A DNA stretch of 45,543 nucleotides from Desulfobulbaceae bacterium. Lineage in GTDB: Bacteria; Desulfobacterota; Desulfobulbia; Desulfobulbales; Desulfocapsaceae. Location: NCBI GenBank assembly GCA_024640625.1, contig JAHEER010000024.1, positions 1-45,543 on the forward strand. The letters are read 5' to 3'. Shown here one piece after another: positions 24,736 through 34,462 of the stretch (within the stretch, counting starts at the first letter, position 1; every line of letters starts with the position of its first letter). The notes below the pieces were generated by a model that was not told the DNA's origin, did no database searches, and worked only from the letters and a program-made list of their open reading frames with translations. A program made the position numbers and the translations under genes.

Positions 24736-27066
24736 TTGGACAGTACGCCCCAAGACATCGCTGCCGAGCAAACCAGGCTGCTCTACGCCAGCGCGCTGAT
24801 GCCGATCATCGTGTCGGTGCTTGCCGCCGGCCTGCTGGTGGGCACCCTGTGGACGGAGATTGACCAGCGTATATTGCTCGGCTGGCTTGCTGCTTTGACG
24901 CTGGTCTCAGCGCTAAGATTACGGATTCTCTCACTTTACTCCCGTGAAGGAAAAGATGATCCGGCCAACCAGGAGTACTGGCACCTGCGCTTTCTGGTCG
25001 GCAACTATATCTCTGCCTCGATCTGGGGTTTTTCCGCATTCACTATATTTCCCGAACACAGCCTTTCACACCAGATCGTTTATTTCATGGTCATGGTCGG
25101 TATGGCGGCTGGAGGTGTCTCATCCCTGTGCCCAAGTTTCAGGGCGGTCTCAGGTTTCCTGAGCTTCATCCTTTTTCCGGTAATTCTGAAACTGCTTCTT
25201 TACCTGACCCTGCCCTCCTTGTTGAAAGCTTTTCTGGTGCTCCTGTTCTGGTATGTGACGGTGTCGGGCTCGAAAAAGATTAATCTCAATATCCGCGAAA
25301 ATATTGAGCTCAGGCATGCGAGCATCAACCGCGAGAGAGTCCTCAAGATAAGCGAAGAACGCTACCGCCATATCTTCAGCAACGCACCGCTGGGCATCCT
25401 GCAGTACGACGCGAACGGAAAGATCATCGACTGCAACGAGGAGTTGATTCGGATTCTAGGCTCCGCCAGGGAGAAGCTGATCGGCATGAATATGCTTACC
25501 ACCCTTGAAAATCCTGACCTGCTCGGGGCCTTGAGAAAGTCGATCACCTCTGGAGAGGGCTATTTCGAGGGTGATTACACCTCGGTAACCGGCAACAAGA
25601 CGACGCCTGTCAGAGTCTTTTTCAAAACCATCCAGCATTCGGAAAAGGCGGTCTCGGGCGGCATCTGCATCGTCGAAGACTTTACCGAAAAAAAGAAGTC
25701 CGAACAGCTCATTAAATATCACGCCTCTTATGATACCCTGACCGGGCTGCCCAATCGCCGCCTTTTCCTGGATTACCTGGGAGGAGAGATATCCCGCGCC
25801 GAGCGGCATGACTACTTCGGCGCCCTGCTCTATCTTGACATCGACAACTTCAAAACCATCAACGACTCACTGGGACATTCCGTGGGCGACGAGTATCTGA
25901 TTATGGTGGCCAGCAGATTGTCCGAATTCATTCGCAAGGAAGATGTTGCCGCCCGGATGGGAGGGGACGAGTTTACCGTGGTCTTTACAGAACTGGGCAG
26001 TTCTTCAAAGATTGCTGCCAGTAAAGTGAGAAAGATCGCCGAGGAGCTTAATCTCTGCCTCTCCTCCCCCTGTAAAATAGGGGAACGGGACCTGCAGAGC
26101 ACGGTTAGTATCGGCATAACGCTGTTCCCCAAAGATGAAAAAGGGGTGGATGATATTCTCAAGCAGGCGGACACGGCGATGTACCGGGCCAAGGCTGCCG
26201 GCCGCAATGAGATCTGCTTCTTCCTGCCCAGCATGCAGGAGGCTGCCGATGAGAAGCTGCATCTATCCACCGAACTGAGGCAGGCACTCAAGCAGGACGA
26301 ATTATACCTCTGTTACCAGCCGCAGACCGATATTGGTGGAAACCTGATCGGGGCAGAGGCTCTGCTTCGCTGGAACCATCCCCGGAGGGGAATGATCCCG
26401 CCCGATGTTTTTATAGCCATTGCTGAAGAAACTGGGCTGATGCAGGATATCGGCCAGTGGGTCCTGCGGGCTGCCTGCCGGAAAATAAAAGAGTGGAGCA
26501 CCGCCGGGCTATTGAGAGAAGATCAGACAATTTCTGTAAATATCAGCGGTATCGAGATCGCCTCGCCCGACTTTGTCAGTCAGATCATGAGAACTCTCAA
26601 TGAAACTGGCGCCGACCCCCACCATCTGGGGATCGAGCTCACCGAGAGCAGCCTGGTGTCCACCGGCATGGATATCGTGGGACGAATGATGAAGGTACAG
26701 GAGTTGGGGGTGAAATTCTCGGTGGACGACTTCGGCACCGGCTATTCGTCGCTCAACTACCTGAAAAGTCTGCCCCTGCACACTCTTAAAATCGATCGCT
26801 CATTCGTCAACGACATCAATAGCAGTGAGGACGATGTCATTCTGGTCGACACCATCATCATGATGGCCAGAAACCTCGGGCTCGAGGTCATTGCCGAAGG
26901 AGTAGAAACCGAGCGGGAACTGGTCTATCTGAATCGCCAGGGATGCTTTATCTATCAGGGGTTTTATTTCAGTAAACCCGTGATAGAGGAACTTTTTGTA
27001 AAGATGCTGCGCCAGGGTCGTATCCCATCCGAAATAAAAATACCCGTGGAAATTACCACCGTCTAG
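24736..27066 (+). CDS. Membrane PAS-GGDEF-EAL cyclic-di-GMP protein
   Basis: The only available start is a TTG at 24736; a stop at 24700 limits the frame upstream. The 776 residues begin with about six membrane helices (residues 15-185), then a PAS domain (about 205-320; YRHIFSNAPLGILQYDANGKIIDCNEE), a GGDEF domain (DTLTGLPNRRLF, ARMGGDEFTVVF with an RKED inhibitory site five residues before GGDEF) and an EAL domain (GAEALLRWNHP, DDFGTGYSSLNYL, AEGVETE). Both catalytic motifs look intact, so it could make and degrade c-di-GMP; which activity dominates is not readable. It may feed adhesin or biofilm control with the LapG-type protease, but no direct link is shown. Confidence 0.93.
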   Translation: MDSTPQDIAAEQTRLLYASALMPIIVSVLAAGLLVGTLWTEIDQRILLGWLAALTLVSALRLRILSLYSREGKDDPANQEYWHLRFLVGNYISASIWGFSAFTIFPEHSLSHQIVYFMVMVGMAAGGVSSLCPSFRAVSGFLSFILFPVILKLLLYLTLPSLLKAFLVLLFWYVTVSGSKKINLNIRENIELRHASINRERVLKISEERYRHIFSNAPLGILQYDANGKIIDCNEELIRILGSAREKLIGMNMLTTLENPDLLGALRKSITSGEGYFEGDYTSVTGNKTTPVRVFFKTIQHSEKAVSGGICIVEDFTEKKKSEQLIKYHASYDTLTGLPNRRLFLDYLGGEISRAERHDYFGALLYLDIDNFKTINDSLGHSVGDEYLIMVASRLSEFIRKEDVAARMGGDEFTVVFTELGSSSKIAASKVRKIAEELNLCLSSPCKIGERDLQSTVSIGITLFPKDEKGVDDILKQADTAMYRAKAAGRNEICFFLPSMQEAADEKLHLSTELRQALKQDELYLCYQPQTDIGGNLIGAEALLRWNHPRRGMIPPDVFIAIAEETGLMQDIGQWVLRAACRKIKEWSTAGLLREDQTISVNISGIEIASPDFVSQIMRTLNETGADPHHLGIELTESSLVSTGMDIVGRMMKVQELGVKFSVDDFGTGYSSLNYLKSLPLHTLKIDRSFVNDINSSEDDVILVDTIIMMARNLGLEVIAEGVETERELVYLNRQGCFIYQGFYFSKPVIEELFVKMLRQGRIPSEIKIPVEITTV

Positions 27067-27154
27067 ACCTGCAGAGCAGCCAACCTGTTAACTCACTCGG
27101 CTCGGTACTCGGTCTTGACCGAACGGCGGGTGTGGCCGCCTTCGTCCCCCCGGA

Positions 27155-28201
27155 TTAGGTGTACTGTATCACCAGGTACCCCACATAGATGCTCAACAGC
27201 CAGACTCCCTGCCACTTGCTGAAATAACCGCTTTTGTTGGTGGAGATGAAGACCCTGAATGACAGGAGAATGAGCAGCATGACGGGGAAATGGAGGGAGT
27301 AGAAATTGTGCGGAATGGCAAGCGGAACCGCCGCAGCGGCGGCACCGATGACAAACAGGCAGTTGAGCACATCGGCGCCGACCACATTCCCCACGGTGAT
27401 TTCCGGATGCCCCTTGCGGATGGCTGTGATGGCCGTGATAAGTTCGGGCAGGGAGGTGCCGAAGGCCACCATGGAGGCGGCAATGACATCGTCCGGTACA
27501 CCGATTCGCTCAGCTATTTCGGAAGCCCCCGGTACCAGCAGGCGGGCTCCGATGATGACCAGGATCAGGCCGCCGATCAGCATTAACCAGGATAATCCCA
27601 ACCCTCTGACGGCAACTTCCCCATTGTTTTCGAGCTGATCCGTTTCATTATTTTTCTGGGTCGACCAGCGATAGGTGATATAGAGATATCCGACCAGCAG
27701 TGCCAGGAAGAAAAATCCAACCCAGCGTTCGAGCATCGGAGGGGAGCCTGGTGTGCGGGTCGCCAGGGCAACCACGCTGATCAGCACCAGCAGCAGGGCG
27801 GCACCAATTTGAATCCAGCCGGTACGATTAAGGATATAGCGATTTACCGGCATCGAGGCGAGTATACAGGAAAGACCGAAAATGAGACCGGTATCGGCAA
27901 TAATCGACCCCACGCCGTTACCCAGAGCCAGGCCCGGATTGCCCATAAAAGCGGCCATTACTGAGACGAACGCTTCCGGCAGGGTGGTCCCCAGAGAAAT
28001 GATGGTAGCGCCGATGACGATCTTGGGCAGACCGGTCCTGATGGCCAGGTCGACCGCTCCTTCGATCAGCCAATCGGCTCCTTTGGCGAGCACCGCGATA
28101 CTCACCACCACCAGCAGCAGAAGCAGCCAGAGGCTCGATGTGTCCATATAGCTGTGCAGGACCGCTTCGTTGCCGATTATCTGTAACAGGTCATATCCCA
28201 T
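27155..28201 (-). CDS. Calcium/sodium antiporter (CaCA family)
   Basis: The 348 residues contain about ten membrane helices in two homologous halves. Each carries the CaCA alpha-repeat signature, GATIISLGTTLPEAFVSV near 64-81 and AASMVAFGTSLPELITAI in the second half, with the acidic residue that binds the cation. An extra polar loop (about 180-200) separates the halves. It resembles YrbG-type Na+/Ca2+ exchangers that export calcium. GAGCTC precedes the ATG. It is transcribed toward the GGDEF-EAL gene and lies alone on its strand, with an extended hairpin in its leader region. Confidence 0.9.
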   Translation of the reverse strand: MGYDLLQIIGNEAVLHSYMDTSSLWLLLLLVVVSIAVLAKGADWLIEGAVDLAIRTGLPKIVIGATIISLGTTLPEAFVSVMAAFMGNPGLALGNGVGSIIADTGLIFGLSCILASMPVNRYILNRTGWIQIGAALLLVLISVVALATRTPGSPPMLERWVGFFFLALLVGYLYITYRWSTQKNNETDQLENNGEVAVRGLGLSWLMLIGGLILVIIGARLLVPGASEIAERIGVPDDVIAASMVAFGTSLPELITAITAIRKGHPEITVGNVVGADVLNCLFVIGAAAAAVPLAIPHNFYSLHFPVMLLILLSFRVFISTNKSGYFSKWQGVWLLSIYVGYLVIQYT

Positions 28202-28296
28202 AAAGTGAGCTCGAGAACGGTGCGGCGCCGAAGTCGCCGGGACGATTGTTTAGAGGGCAATATCTGACAGCTTCCTGACGATTGCGCAACATAAAT

Positions 28297-28334
28297 ATGA
28301 GCCGCATGTCCGATCATGGGAACATATGGCTCAT
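28297..28334 (-). other. Extended hairpin upstream of the CaCA antiporter
   Basis: ATGAGCC and GGCTCAT pair perfectly (7 bp). An internal loop then leads to an ATGT/ACAT stem around a short loop. No U tract follows. It sits 96 bp before the antiporter start and could be an mRNA leader structure or the end of the YceI transcript. Confidence 0.35.
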
Positions 28335-28482
28335 CTTGGGAATCGTTGGGTTTGCCGGCCCAACCAGAGCACCGCACCGGACAGCCGGGCCCAGAGCAGT
28401 TCAGGCAAGGCAGACGGTTCAGGCACCAGAGACGGCCTGCCGACTCCGCGGGGCAAGGTAGTTTTAAAATCCCTGCCGCAGC

Positions 28483-29076
28483 TTATTTGTTGCTCAGAAC
28501 CTCAAGGGTGACCAAGACCTCCACTTCTTTACCGACCACACCCATATCATAGAATTTACCGGTGCCGACGCCGTGGGCCAGCCGGTCAATGACGATGGTG
28601 CCGTCGAAGCCGGCCACCTCGGTGCCCTTTTTGGCCGGATGCTCAGTAACTCCCACGAGCTTGAGCGGCAGAGTGAGATCATACTTCTTGCCCTTGACGG
28701 TCAAGGTGCCTGCCACATCGAACATACCGTTTCCTGCGTCGGTGATTTTGGTCGAAGCGAAGGTAATCTGCGGAAACTTGCTGCTTTCAAAAAAATCGGC
28801 GGACAGCAGGTGCTTGTCCCTTTTCGTAATATTGGTGTCGATGGAGTCCACCTCGATGGTGAACACAAAACTGGACTGATCGAGCTGGGCCGGGTCGAAG
28901 TTCACTTCGATATCAAACTCATTGAAGTGACCGCGCGTCTTAGAGAAGATGTGGTCGACGCTGAAATAGATGGCGGAATGGGCCTTGTCCACTTCCCACG
29001 AGCGGGCGGCGCCGAAGACGAGGGAGCTGCTGGTGATCAGCAGCAGGGTAAGAATCGATGTCATTAGGGTTTTCAT
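28483..29076 (-). CDS. YceI-family periplasmic lipid-binding protein
   Basis: AAGGAGG precedes the ATG. The 197 residues start with a signal peptide (about 1-22, ending FGAA) and continue with the YceI lipocalin-like fold: WEVDKAHSAIYFSVDHIFSKTRGHFNEF, SIDTNITKRDKHLLSADFFESSKFPQITFAS and the end KEVEVLVTLEVLS. YceI proteins bind polyisoprenoids or amphiphiles in the periplasm. It starts 13 bp after the stop of a cytochrome-b-like membrane protein, a common pairing, so both likely form an operon; the functional link may be transfer of quinone-like lipids, which is inference. Confidence 0.92.
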   Translation of the reverse strand: MKTLMTSILTLLLITSSSLVFGAARSWEVDKAHSAIYFSVDHIFSKTRGHFNEFDIEVNFDPAQLDQSSFVFTIEVDSIDTNITKRDKHLLSADFFESSKFPQITFASTKITDAGNGMFDVAGTLTVKGKKYDLTLPLKLVGVTEHPAKKGTEVAGFDGTIVIDRLAHGVGTGKFYDMGVVGKEVEVLVTLEVLSNK

Positions 29077-29089
29077 GATTGCCTCCTTA

Positions 29090-29761
29090 TTAAGATGAAT
29101 TGCCGGCCGTGTGTTCTCCCATGAATTTCATGCTGATAATCCACACTACAATCAGGATGAAAAGCGTGAGGAGAAGGACACGGGGTATTGTTTGTTCAAA
29201 CGATTCGCTGACGAACAGTACATGTACGGTGACCAGCAGCATGGCCAGGTAGCCCGCCGGTCGATGAAAGATTTTCCAGATATTATAGGGCAGGCGAATG
29301 GCCTGTCGAAAATAGGAAGAGCCAACCAGCAGAATGATGATGATGAACAGGGCGCCACCCACCATTTCGGGCCAGAATTTTTTTCCCAACGGCAGGTTGG
29401 CCAACCCTTCCGGGACAAGGACCAGTAAAATGTGGCTGGCCGCCAGCACCAGAAGTGCTATACCATTGAGCCGATGCCAGCGCAGCAGCTTGACCGGTCC
29501 AATAAGACGGTCGAGAAAATAGCCTCTGGCAGAGAGGATAACCTGCAGGTAAAGGAGGATGAGTCCGACCAGACCGAGGTAGTGGGCAGCGAGCAGCATC
29601 GCCCTGTCCATTCCGGTCTTGTACCAGAGCGTGGTGGTCTGGTAGTAGGACGGAATTGCCAAAAATACCGAGAGCACCAGCAGAAATGCTGCTGCCAGGA
29701 CGACCCTGTAGATCGCCAACCGAAATTCGGATGGTGACTGTGATGTTATGGTGGTGCTCAT
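29090..29761 (-). CDS. Ferric-reductase/cytochrome b-like membrane protein
   Basis: The 223 residues have six membrane helices. Histidines that could ligate heme occur in the pattern of ferric reductase-like domains: LLAAHYLG, RWHRLNGIALL, SHILLVL, FHRPAGYLAML and TVHVLFVS. There is no flavin or NAD domain, so it would be the heme membrane part of an electron-transfer system, perhaps acting with the downstream periplasmic YceI protein. Stop and next start are 13 bp apart. A fully convincing heme count would need alignment. Confidence 0.8.
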   Translation of the reverse strand: MSTTITSQSPSEFRLAIYRVVLAAAFLLVLSVFLAIPSYYQTTTLWYKTGMDRAMLLAAHYLGLVGLILLYLQVILSARGYFLDRLIGPVKLLRWHRLNGIALLVLAASHILLVLVPEGLANLPLGKKFWPEMVGGALFIIIILLVGSSYFRQAIRLPYNIWKIFHRPAGYLAMLLVTVHVLFVSESFEQTIPRVLLLTLFILIVVWIISMKFMGEHTAGNSS

Positions 29762-29868
29762 AGCTGTTGTTTGTAAATACCATCTTCAGGGGGTGCTCTC
29801 CCTCACAGGCAAGACTATTTTACCTGCCCTTCAACAAGTCAACGCCAGTGAGGCGAGTGAGCTGTCGA

Positions 29869-31722
29869 TCACTCCTCGGGATTACCCGCGGTCCAGGCCC
29901 TGTCTATCTCCTCCATATCGACGTTGGTATCCATACGCATCAGCTCTTCCAGATCAGCGTTGTGCTTCTGATACATGGATACATAGTTGTCACGGTCACT
30001 TTTGAATATGCGATGGAGTTCGGGGAGCATCTCCTCGTCCTTTCTTCTGAACAGCCGCATGAGCCGGTGCGCCTCGTAGGTCGGCATGCCGAGGAGCTGC
30101 AGGACATCGCAGCCCAGGGCCAGGGCACTGTCGAAGGTCTCGCGTTTGATGACGGTGACACCCAGATCCATGAATTCATAGATTGCGGCTCGATCTGCAG
30201 CACTGACGGCAATCTGCAGACGGGGATAGTGCTTCTGACACAGTCGCACCAGAGCCCGCGCTTTAGCAACATTGCCGATGGTGATGATCAGCAGCTCGGC
30301 CTCCCCGGCACCAGCCGCCTCGAGCAGGTCAAGCCGGGTCACGTCGCCGTAATATACCTCGAAACCGAATTTGCGGAGCACGTCCACGTTAGAGGCATCA
30401 TGGTCGAGAATTACGGGTCTGATTCCGGCCGAAATCAACAGTCGGCCCAGATCGGTTCCGAGTCTGCCGAACCCAGCCAGGATAACCTTGTGGCCTGAAC
30501 GGTCGATGACATCGCTGTCTCTTTCATCCTCTGAAGCTGAATCGCGGGCCAGGATTTTCTCATGCAGGATGAAAAACAGCGGGGCGAGAAACATCGAGAT
30601 GGCAACCGCGGAGATCAGTGGATCGATGAGCTTGTCCGTGAGTACCCCGTTGGTCTTGGAAAACTGAAAGAGGACGAAGGCGAATTCTCCCCCCTGCGCC
30701 AGTGCGACCGTCAGCAGTCGTCTCTCTTTTGGAGCCATTCTGAAGATCAGCCCGACCAGGTTGAGAATCATCCACTTGATGGCGATCAGGCCGATGACGA
30801 GGGCGCTGATCAAAGTTATCTCGTTGCCGATCAGGCTGAAGTTAAGGCTGGCCCCGATGGAAATGAAAAAGATGCCGAGCAGCAGCCCCTTGAAGGGTTC
30901 TATGTCGCTTTCCAGTTCATGGCGATACTCGCTGTTGGCCAGGACCACTCCGGCAAGGAAGGTCCCCAGTGCCGGAGAGAGACCGACCATGGTCATCAGC
31001 AGGGAGATGCCGACGACCAGGGCCAGCGCAGCAGCGACGAAAATTTCCCTTACCCTGGTGGCGGCGATGGCCCGGAAGATCGGCCTGCTGCCGAATTTGC
31101 CGAGCACGAAGATGAAGCCGATGGCTAGAAGGGTGACCAGGATGCGGAGATAGCCCGGCAACGCCTGAATATCGAACAGACCAGCACCATGATGTTCGCC
31201 GCCATGGGCCGCACCCGTGGCCAGAAGCGGCAGCAGGGCGAGCATGGGGATGACCGCCAGGTCCTGGAACAGCAGTACTGAGAAAACCGAGCGCCCGGGA
31301 GGCGTATCCATGAGGCCCTTTTCCCGCAGTGTCTGTAAAACTATGGCGGTTGACGAAAGTGCCAGGATCATGCCGACGGCAAGACTCTCCTGCCAGCTCA
31401 GAAAGAAAAGTGCCGGCGCGCCGATGGCGACGGTGGAGAGAACGACCTGGGCCCCGCCTATGCCGATGATCGGTATCCGCATCTGCCAGAGCAGGGAGGG
31501 TTTGAGTTCCAGCCCGACTAGAAAGAGCATCATAACCACCCCGAATTCGGTGAAATGCATGACCTCTTTGATATCGCCGATCAGAGACAGCCCATACGGA
31601 CCGATGACGATGCCGGCAATCAGGTAGCCCAGTACCGAACCCAGCCCCAATTTTTTTGCAGCGGGGACTGCGATTGTCGCGGCTGCTAAAAAGATGAAAA
31701 GTTGCAGAAGAAAATGTTCCAT
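29869..31722 (-). CDS. Potassium/proton antiporter with RCK domain (KefB/KefC type)
   Basis: The 617 residues comprise an N-terminal CPA2 Na+/H+-exchanger domain of about 12 helices ([32 protein letters not shown]) and a C-terminal Rossmann TrkA-N/RCK domain (about 395-540; [33 protein letters not shown]). The last 75 residues are acidic. KefB/C proteins export K+ to acidify the cytoplasm during electrophile stress and are gated by glutathione adducts and a KefG/KefF partner. The KefG-like gene immediately upstream (2-bp gap) supports this role. Confidence 0.93.
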   Translation of the reverse strand: MEHFLLQLFIFLAAATIAVPAAKKLGLGSVLGYLIAGIVIGPYGLSLIGDIKEVMHFTEFGVVMMLFLVGLELKPSLLWQMRIPIIGIGGAQVVLSTVAIGAPALFFLSWQESLAVGMILALSSTAIVLQTLREKGLMDTPPGRSVFSVLLFQDLAVIPMLALLPLLATGAAHGGEHHGAGLFDIQALPGYLRILVTLLAIGFIFVLGKFGSRPIFRAIAATRVREIFVAAALALVVGISLLMTMVGLSPALGTFLAGVVLANSEYRHELESDIEPFKGLLLGIFFISIGASLNFSLIGNEITLISALVIGLIAIKWMILNLVGLIFRMAPKERRLLTVALAQGGEFAFVLFQFSKTNGVLTDKLIDPLISAVAISMFLAPLFFILHEKILARDSASEDERDSDVIDRSGHKVILAGFGRLGTDLGRLLISAGIRPVILDHDASNVDVLRKFGFEVYYGDVTRLDLLEAAGAGEAELLIITIGNVAKARALVRLCQKHYPRLQIAVSAADRAAIYEFMDLGVTVIKRETFDSALALGCDVLQLLGMPTYEAHRLMRLFRRKDEEMLPELHRIFKSDRDNYVSMYQKHNADLEELMRMDTNVDMEEIDRAWTAGNPEE

Positions 31723-31724
31723 GG

Positions 31725-32333
31725 CTAAGGCTGCCTGATGACACCGGCGAGGTTGCTGTTGAGATAGGCGGAGTTGGTGGCAGCCGCGAGATCGAGCTGT
31801 TCATCCCTGAGGGCCGTTACGAGCGAATGATAATCACGGGCATGGCTGCGGATAAGCTCGTCGGGCAGGCCCCGGTGAATACCGAGTACGGCAAACGGCG
31901 GCAGCCACCGCAGGCGGCAGAGGTTGGCCGTTGCCCGGAAGGGGGCCAGCAACTCGTCAATGGTGAACAAATTGGCGCCTCGGCTACGATAGGTCGTGTC
32001 GTCCCCGCCGGCGGTCAGGGCATGGCAATAGCATTTCCCCTCCAGCGCCCTGCCTTCAGAACCATAGGCCCAGCCGTGCTGGAGGACGAGATCGAGCCAT
32101 TCCTTGATGATGGAAGGGGTTGAATACCAGTAGAACGGGTGCTGGAAGATAATGACGTCGTGTTCCTCACAGAGGCGCTGCTCGTACTCGACATCGATGT
32201 AAAAATCGGGATAGCGGCGGTAGAGATCGTGCACTTTCACGCCGTCAAGACCGGTGACCGCCTCTTTCATGGCCCGGTTCATGGTCGAGCGTGAGATGGC
32301 CGGATGGGCGAACAGTATGAGAATTTTTTTCAT
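31725..32333 (-). CDS. KefG/KefF-like NAD(P)H oxidoreductase, ancillary subunit
   Basis: ATG at 32333 opens directly into [19 protein letters not shown], the flavodoxin-like start of KefF/KefG and quinone reductase NQO1 relatives. A frame extending to 32408 only overlaps the preceding gene. The 202 residues include [27 protein letters not shown], typical of the family. There is no ribosome site, but the stop of the radical SAM gene is 7 bp away, so translational coupling is likely. It should activate the KefB-like antiporter encoded next. Confidence 0.88.
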   Translation of the reverse strand: MKKILILFAHPAISRSTMNRAMKEAVTGLDGVKVHDLYRRYPDFYIDVEYEQRLCEEHDVIIFQHPFYWYSTPSIIKEWLDLVLQHGWAYGSEGRALEGKCYCHALTAGGDDTTYRSRGANLFTIDELLAPFRATANLCRLRWLPPFAVLGIHRGLPDELIRSHARDYHSLVTALRDEQLDLAAATNSAYLNSNLAGVIRQP

Positions 32334-32340
32334 CGGATAA

Positions 32341-33480
32341 CTAGATAAAGCGCTGCATAATCGATTGAATGATCTGGTCCATATTGTCCTCCGTGGCGCC
32401 ATGCTCATCGCACATCTGAGCTACCGGATCCCGCAGTTCCGGTTTGTTCAGGTCGGCAAGCCTGCTTAACCGGTGGGTCCTTCTACCGATGCAGAAAATC
32501 ATCTGCTCCCTGGCGTCCAGTGCCAGAAAGCGGCGCAGAGGATCGATCATTTTCTGCAGATCTGCCGGCAGCGTACCATTGACCTCGGAGAAGAGATTGA
32601 GTACGTGGTCGCTGCGAACCTTGCTGGTGATTCCCTGCAGCGACTCGAGAAAGAGCAGCAGTTCCCCGGCGGTGGCGACTTCGCCCATCTTGTCAAACTC
32701 TCCCGCCTCGAATTGGGTGGTAAGGGGCGCTGCGACAGGCAGCGCCAGGGCACGCATACGGATAAAATCGGGGTTGATCTGATTAAGCGCATCGGCCGAC
32801 TCCAGGGCATGCTCGCGGGAGAGTGCGTTTCCCCCTAGTCCGGGCATAAAGTATTCTGAGAGTTCGATTCCGGCCCGCTTTACCTTCTGGCCCGCCCTGA
32901 TCTGGGTGGCCTTGTCGACGCCTTTCCTGACCATTTTCAGCACCCGGTCGGAGCCGGATTCCATTCCGATATGAATGCGGTTGAGTCCGGCCTGGGCCAT
33001 CTTCTCGAGATTTTCGTCGCTGATCCGGGCAATGGTGTGGGAACGGGCGTACGAAGTGATCCGTTCGACCATGGGGAAGGAGAGCTGCAGATGGCGAAGA
33101 ATGGTTATGATATCCTCGGGCTTGATGATCAGGCTGTTGCCGTCCTGCAAGAAAATCGACCTCATTCCGCCGGCCACAAAATGGTAGGCAGCATGCAGTG
33201 CCACCTCGTCCTTCAGCCCTTCATTATGAAAGTCGCCGTAGTAGCGGGTGCCCGCACGTTTGGCCTCGACTATTGCGTCGACATAGGACTTAACCGTGTC
33301 GATGTCGTTAAGCACATGCTCGACCGGACGCAGGCTGAAGTTGTCATCCTTGTAGACCGGGCAGAAGGTGCAGCGGTTCCACGGACAATTACGGGTGATC
33401 CTGATCAGCAGGCTTTCGGACTCGCTGGGCGGGCGGATGGGGCCCTGCTCAAAGCCATTGTAGGGCTGTGTCTTTTTCAT
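32341..33480 (-). CDS. Radical SAM protein with CX4CX2C motif
   Basis: The 379 residues have an N-terminal radical SAM core. The cluster cysteines appear as Cys32, Cys37 and Cys40 in [16 protein letters not shown], that is CX4CX2C instead of the classical CX3CX2[41 protein letters not shown] shows the TIM-barrel strands that bind S-adenosylmethionine. No B12 or extra cluster domain is obvious; the C-terminal third is helical and unassigned. The gene is first in a minus-strand run with the Kef genes, but a functional link is not evident. Confidence 0.85.
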   Translation of the reverse strand: MKKTQPYNGFEQGPIRPPSESESLLIRITRNCPWNRCTFCPVYKDDNFSLRPVEHVLNDIDTVKSYVDAIVEAKRAGTRYYGDFHNEGLKDEVALHAAYHFVAGGMRSIFLQDGNSLIIKPEDIITILRHLQLSFPMVERITSYARSHTIARISDENLEKMAQAGLNRIHIGMESGSDRVLKMVRKGVDKATQIRAGQKVKRAGIELSEYFMPGLGGNALSREHALESADALNQINPDFIRMRALALPVAAPLTTQFEAGEFDKMGEVATAGELLLFLESLQGITSKVRSDHVLNLFSEVNGTLPADLQKMIDPLRRFLALDAREQMIFCIGRRTHRLSRLADLNKPELRDPVAQMCDEHGATEDNMDQIIQSIMQRFI

Positions 33481-33667
33481 TTAAGATGATCCTGTACCGG
33501 CCGCCTCTCTGTGGGAGCCTCTCATCGGCAGCCCTGCGGCCGGTTGCTCCGATCTTATCGGATTGTGTTTCCCACATTGACTATTGCAATTGAAGACCAA
33601 ATGACAAGGTCTGCGCACCAGTTAATTGATAATGAGGGGGGAAGTGCAACGGGGCTTTAAAAGGAGA

Positions 33668-34423
33668 TCAAAGAAAGTCATGCAGGAGTTGATTGAACCT
33701 GTCCCTGGCCTCGATGTGCACCAGATGGCCGCACTCGTCAACCGTGGTCAGCTGCGCCTGAGGGAATAGATTTTCGATCAACTGCAGGTCTTCGTCTTTC
33801 ACATAGGCAGAAGCGGAGCCTCTGATGAAAAGGGTGTCGATTCGGGAGGCGGGACCGGATACCGCTGCGGCGATCTCGTGCTGGGCAGCGAGGATAGCGG
33901 CGAGATTTGGTCGCCAGCGGTAGCTGCCGTCTTCATCGCTGACCAGATTGCTTAACAGAAACTGCCGATAGATCTGCGAGGGAATCTCCTTCTCCAGGGC
34001 TGCGTCTGCTTCCTTTCTCGATTTCAACCTGGAGGCATCGACGGCCAGCATGGCATTGAGGTATTTCGTCCAGCTCGGATCTGTATACTCGCCGGGTGCG
34101 ATATCAACCACAACCAGCTTGTCGACCCGGTCAGGGAAACTGAGTGCATACTGCATGGCGCATTTGCCGCCCATCGAATGGCCGACCAGTGATGCCGTGT
34201 CCAAACCGTTGTCGTCCATGAAACCGCCTATATCGGCGGCCATGATCCGGTAGTTCATCGAATTATGGTGAAATGATTCGCCGTGGTTTCGGAGATCAAC
34301 GGCCAGGGCATGGTGGTGGTCGGCCAAAAACCGGGCGGCCCCGGCCATGTTGATTTTCGACCCCAGCAGACCGTGCACCAGGATCACCGGGGAGCCCGAA
34401 CCATATTCTATAAAGGAGAGCAT
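33668..34423 (-). CDS. Alpha/beta hydrolase (YbfF/ABHD11-like esterase)
   Basis: The 251 residues show the hydrolase fold with HG (VILVHGLLGSK, oxyanion region), the nucleophile Ser93 in VGHSMGGKCAM, an acidic residue region near SASAYVKDEDL, and the catalytic His in DECGHLVHIEA. It is compact like YbfF/ABHD11 esterases, which hydrolyse short acyl esters or acyl-CoA. There is only a weak ribosome site. It starts 39 bp after the aldolase stop on the same strand and is probably in its operon; the physiological ester is unknown. Confidence 0.88.
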   Translation of the reverse strand: MLSFIEYGSGSPVILVHGLLGSKINMAGAARFLADHHHALAVDLRNHGESFHHNSMNYRIMAADIGGFMDDNGLDTASLVGHSMGGKCAMQYALSFPDRVDKLVVVDIAPGEYTDPSWTKYLNAMLAVDASRLKSRKEADAALEKEIPSQIYRQFLLSNLVSDEDGSYRWRPNLAAILAAQHEIAAAVSGPASRIDTLFIRGSASAYVKDEDLQLIENLFPQAQLTTVDECGHLVHIEARDRFNQLLHDFL

Positions 34424-34462
34424 GGATGTGTCAGTGAGCTGCGGGGCCTGAGACGAAACCAG

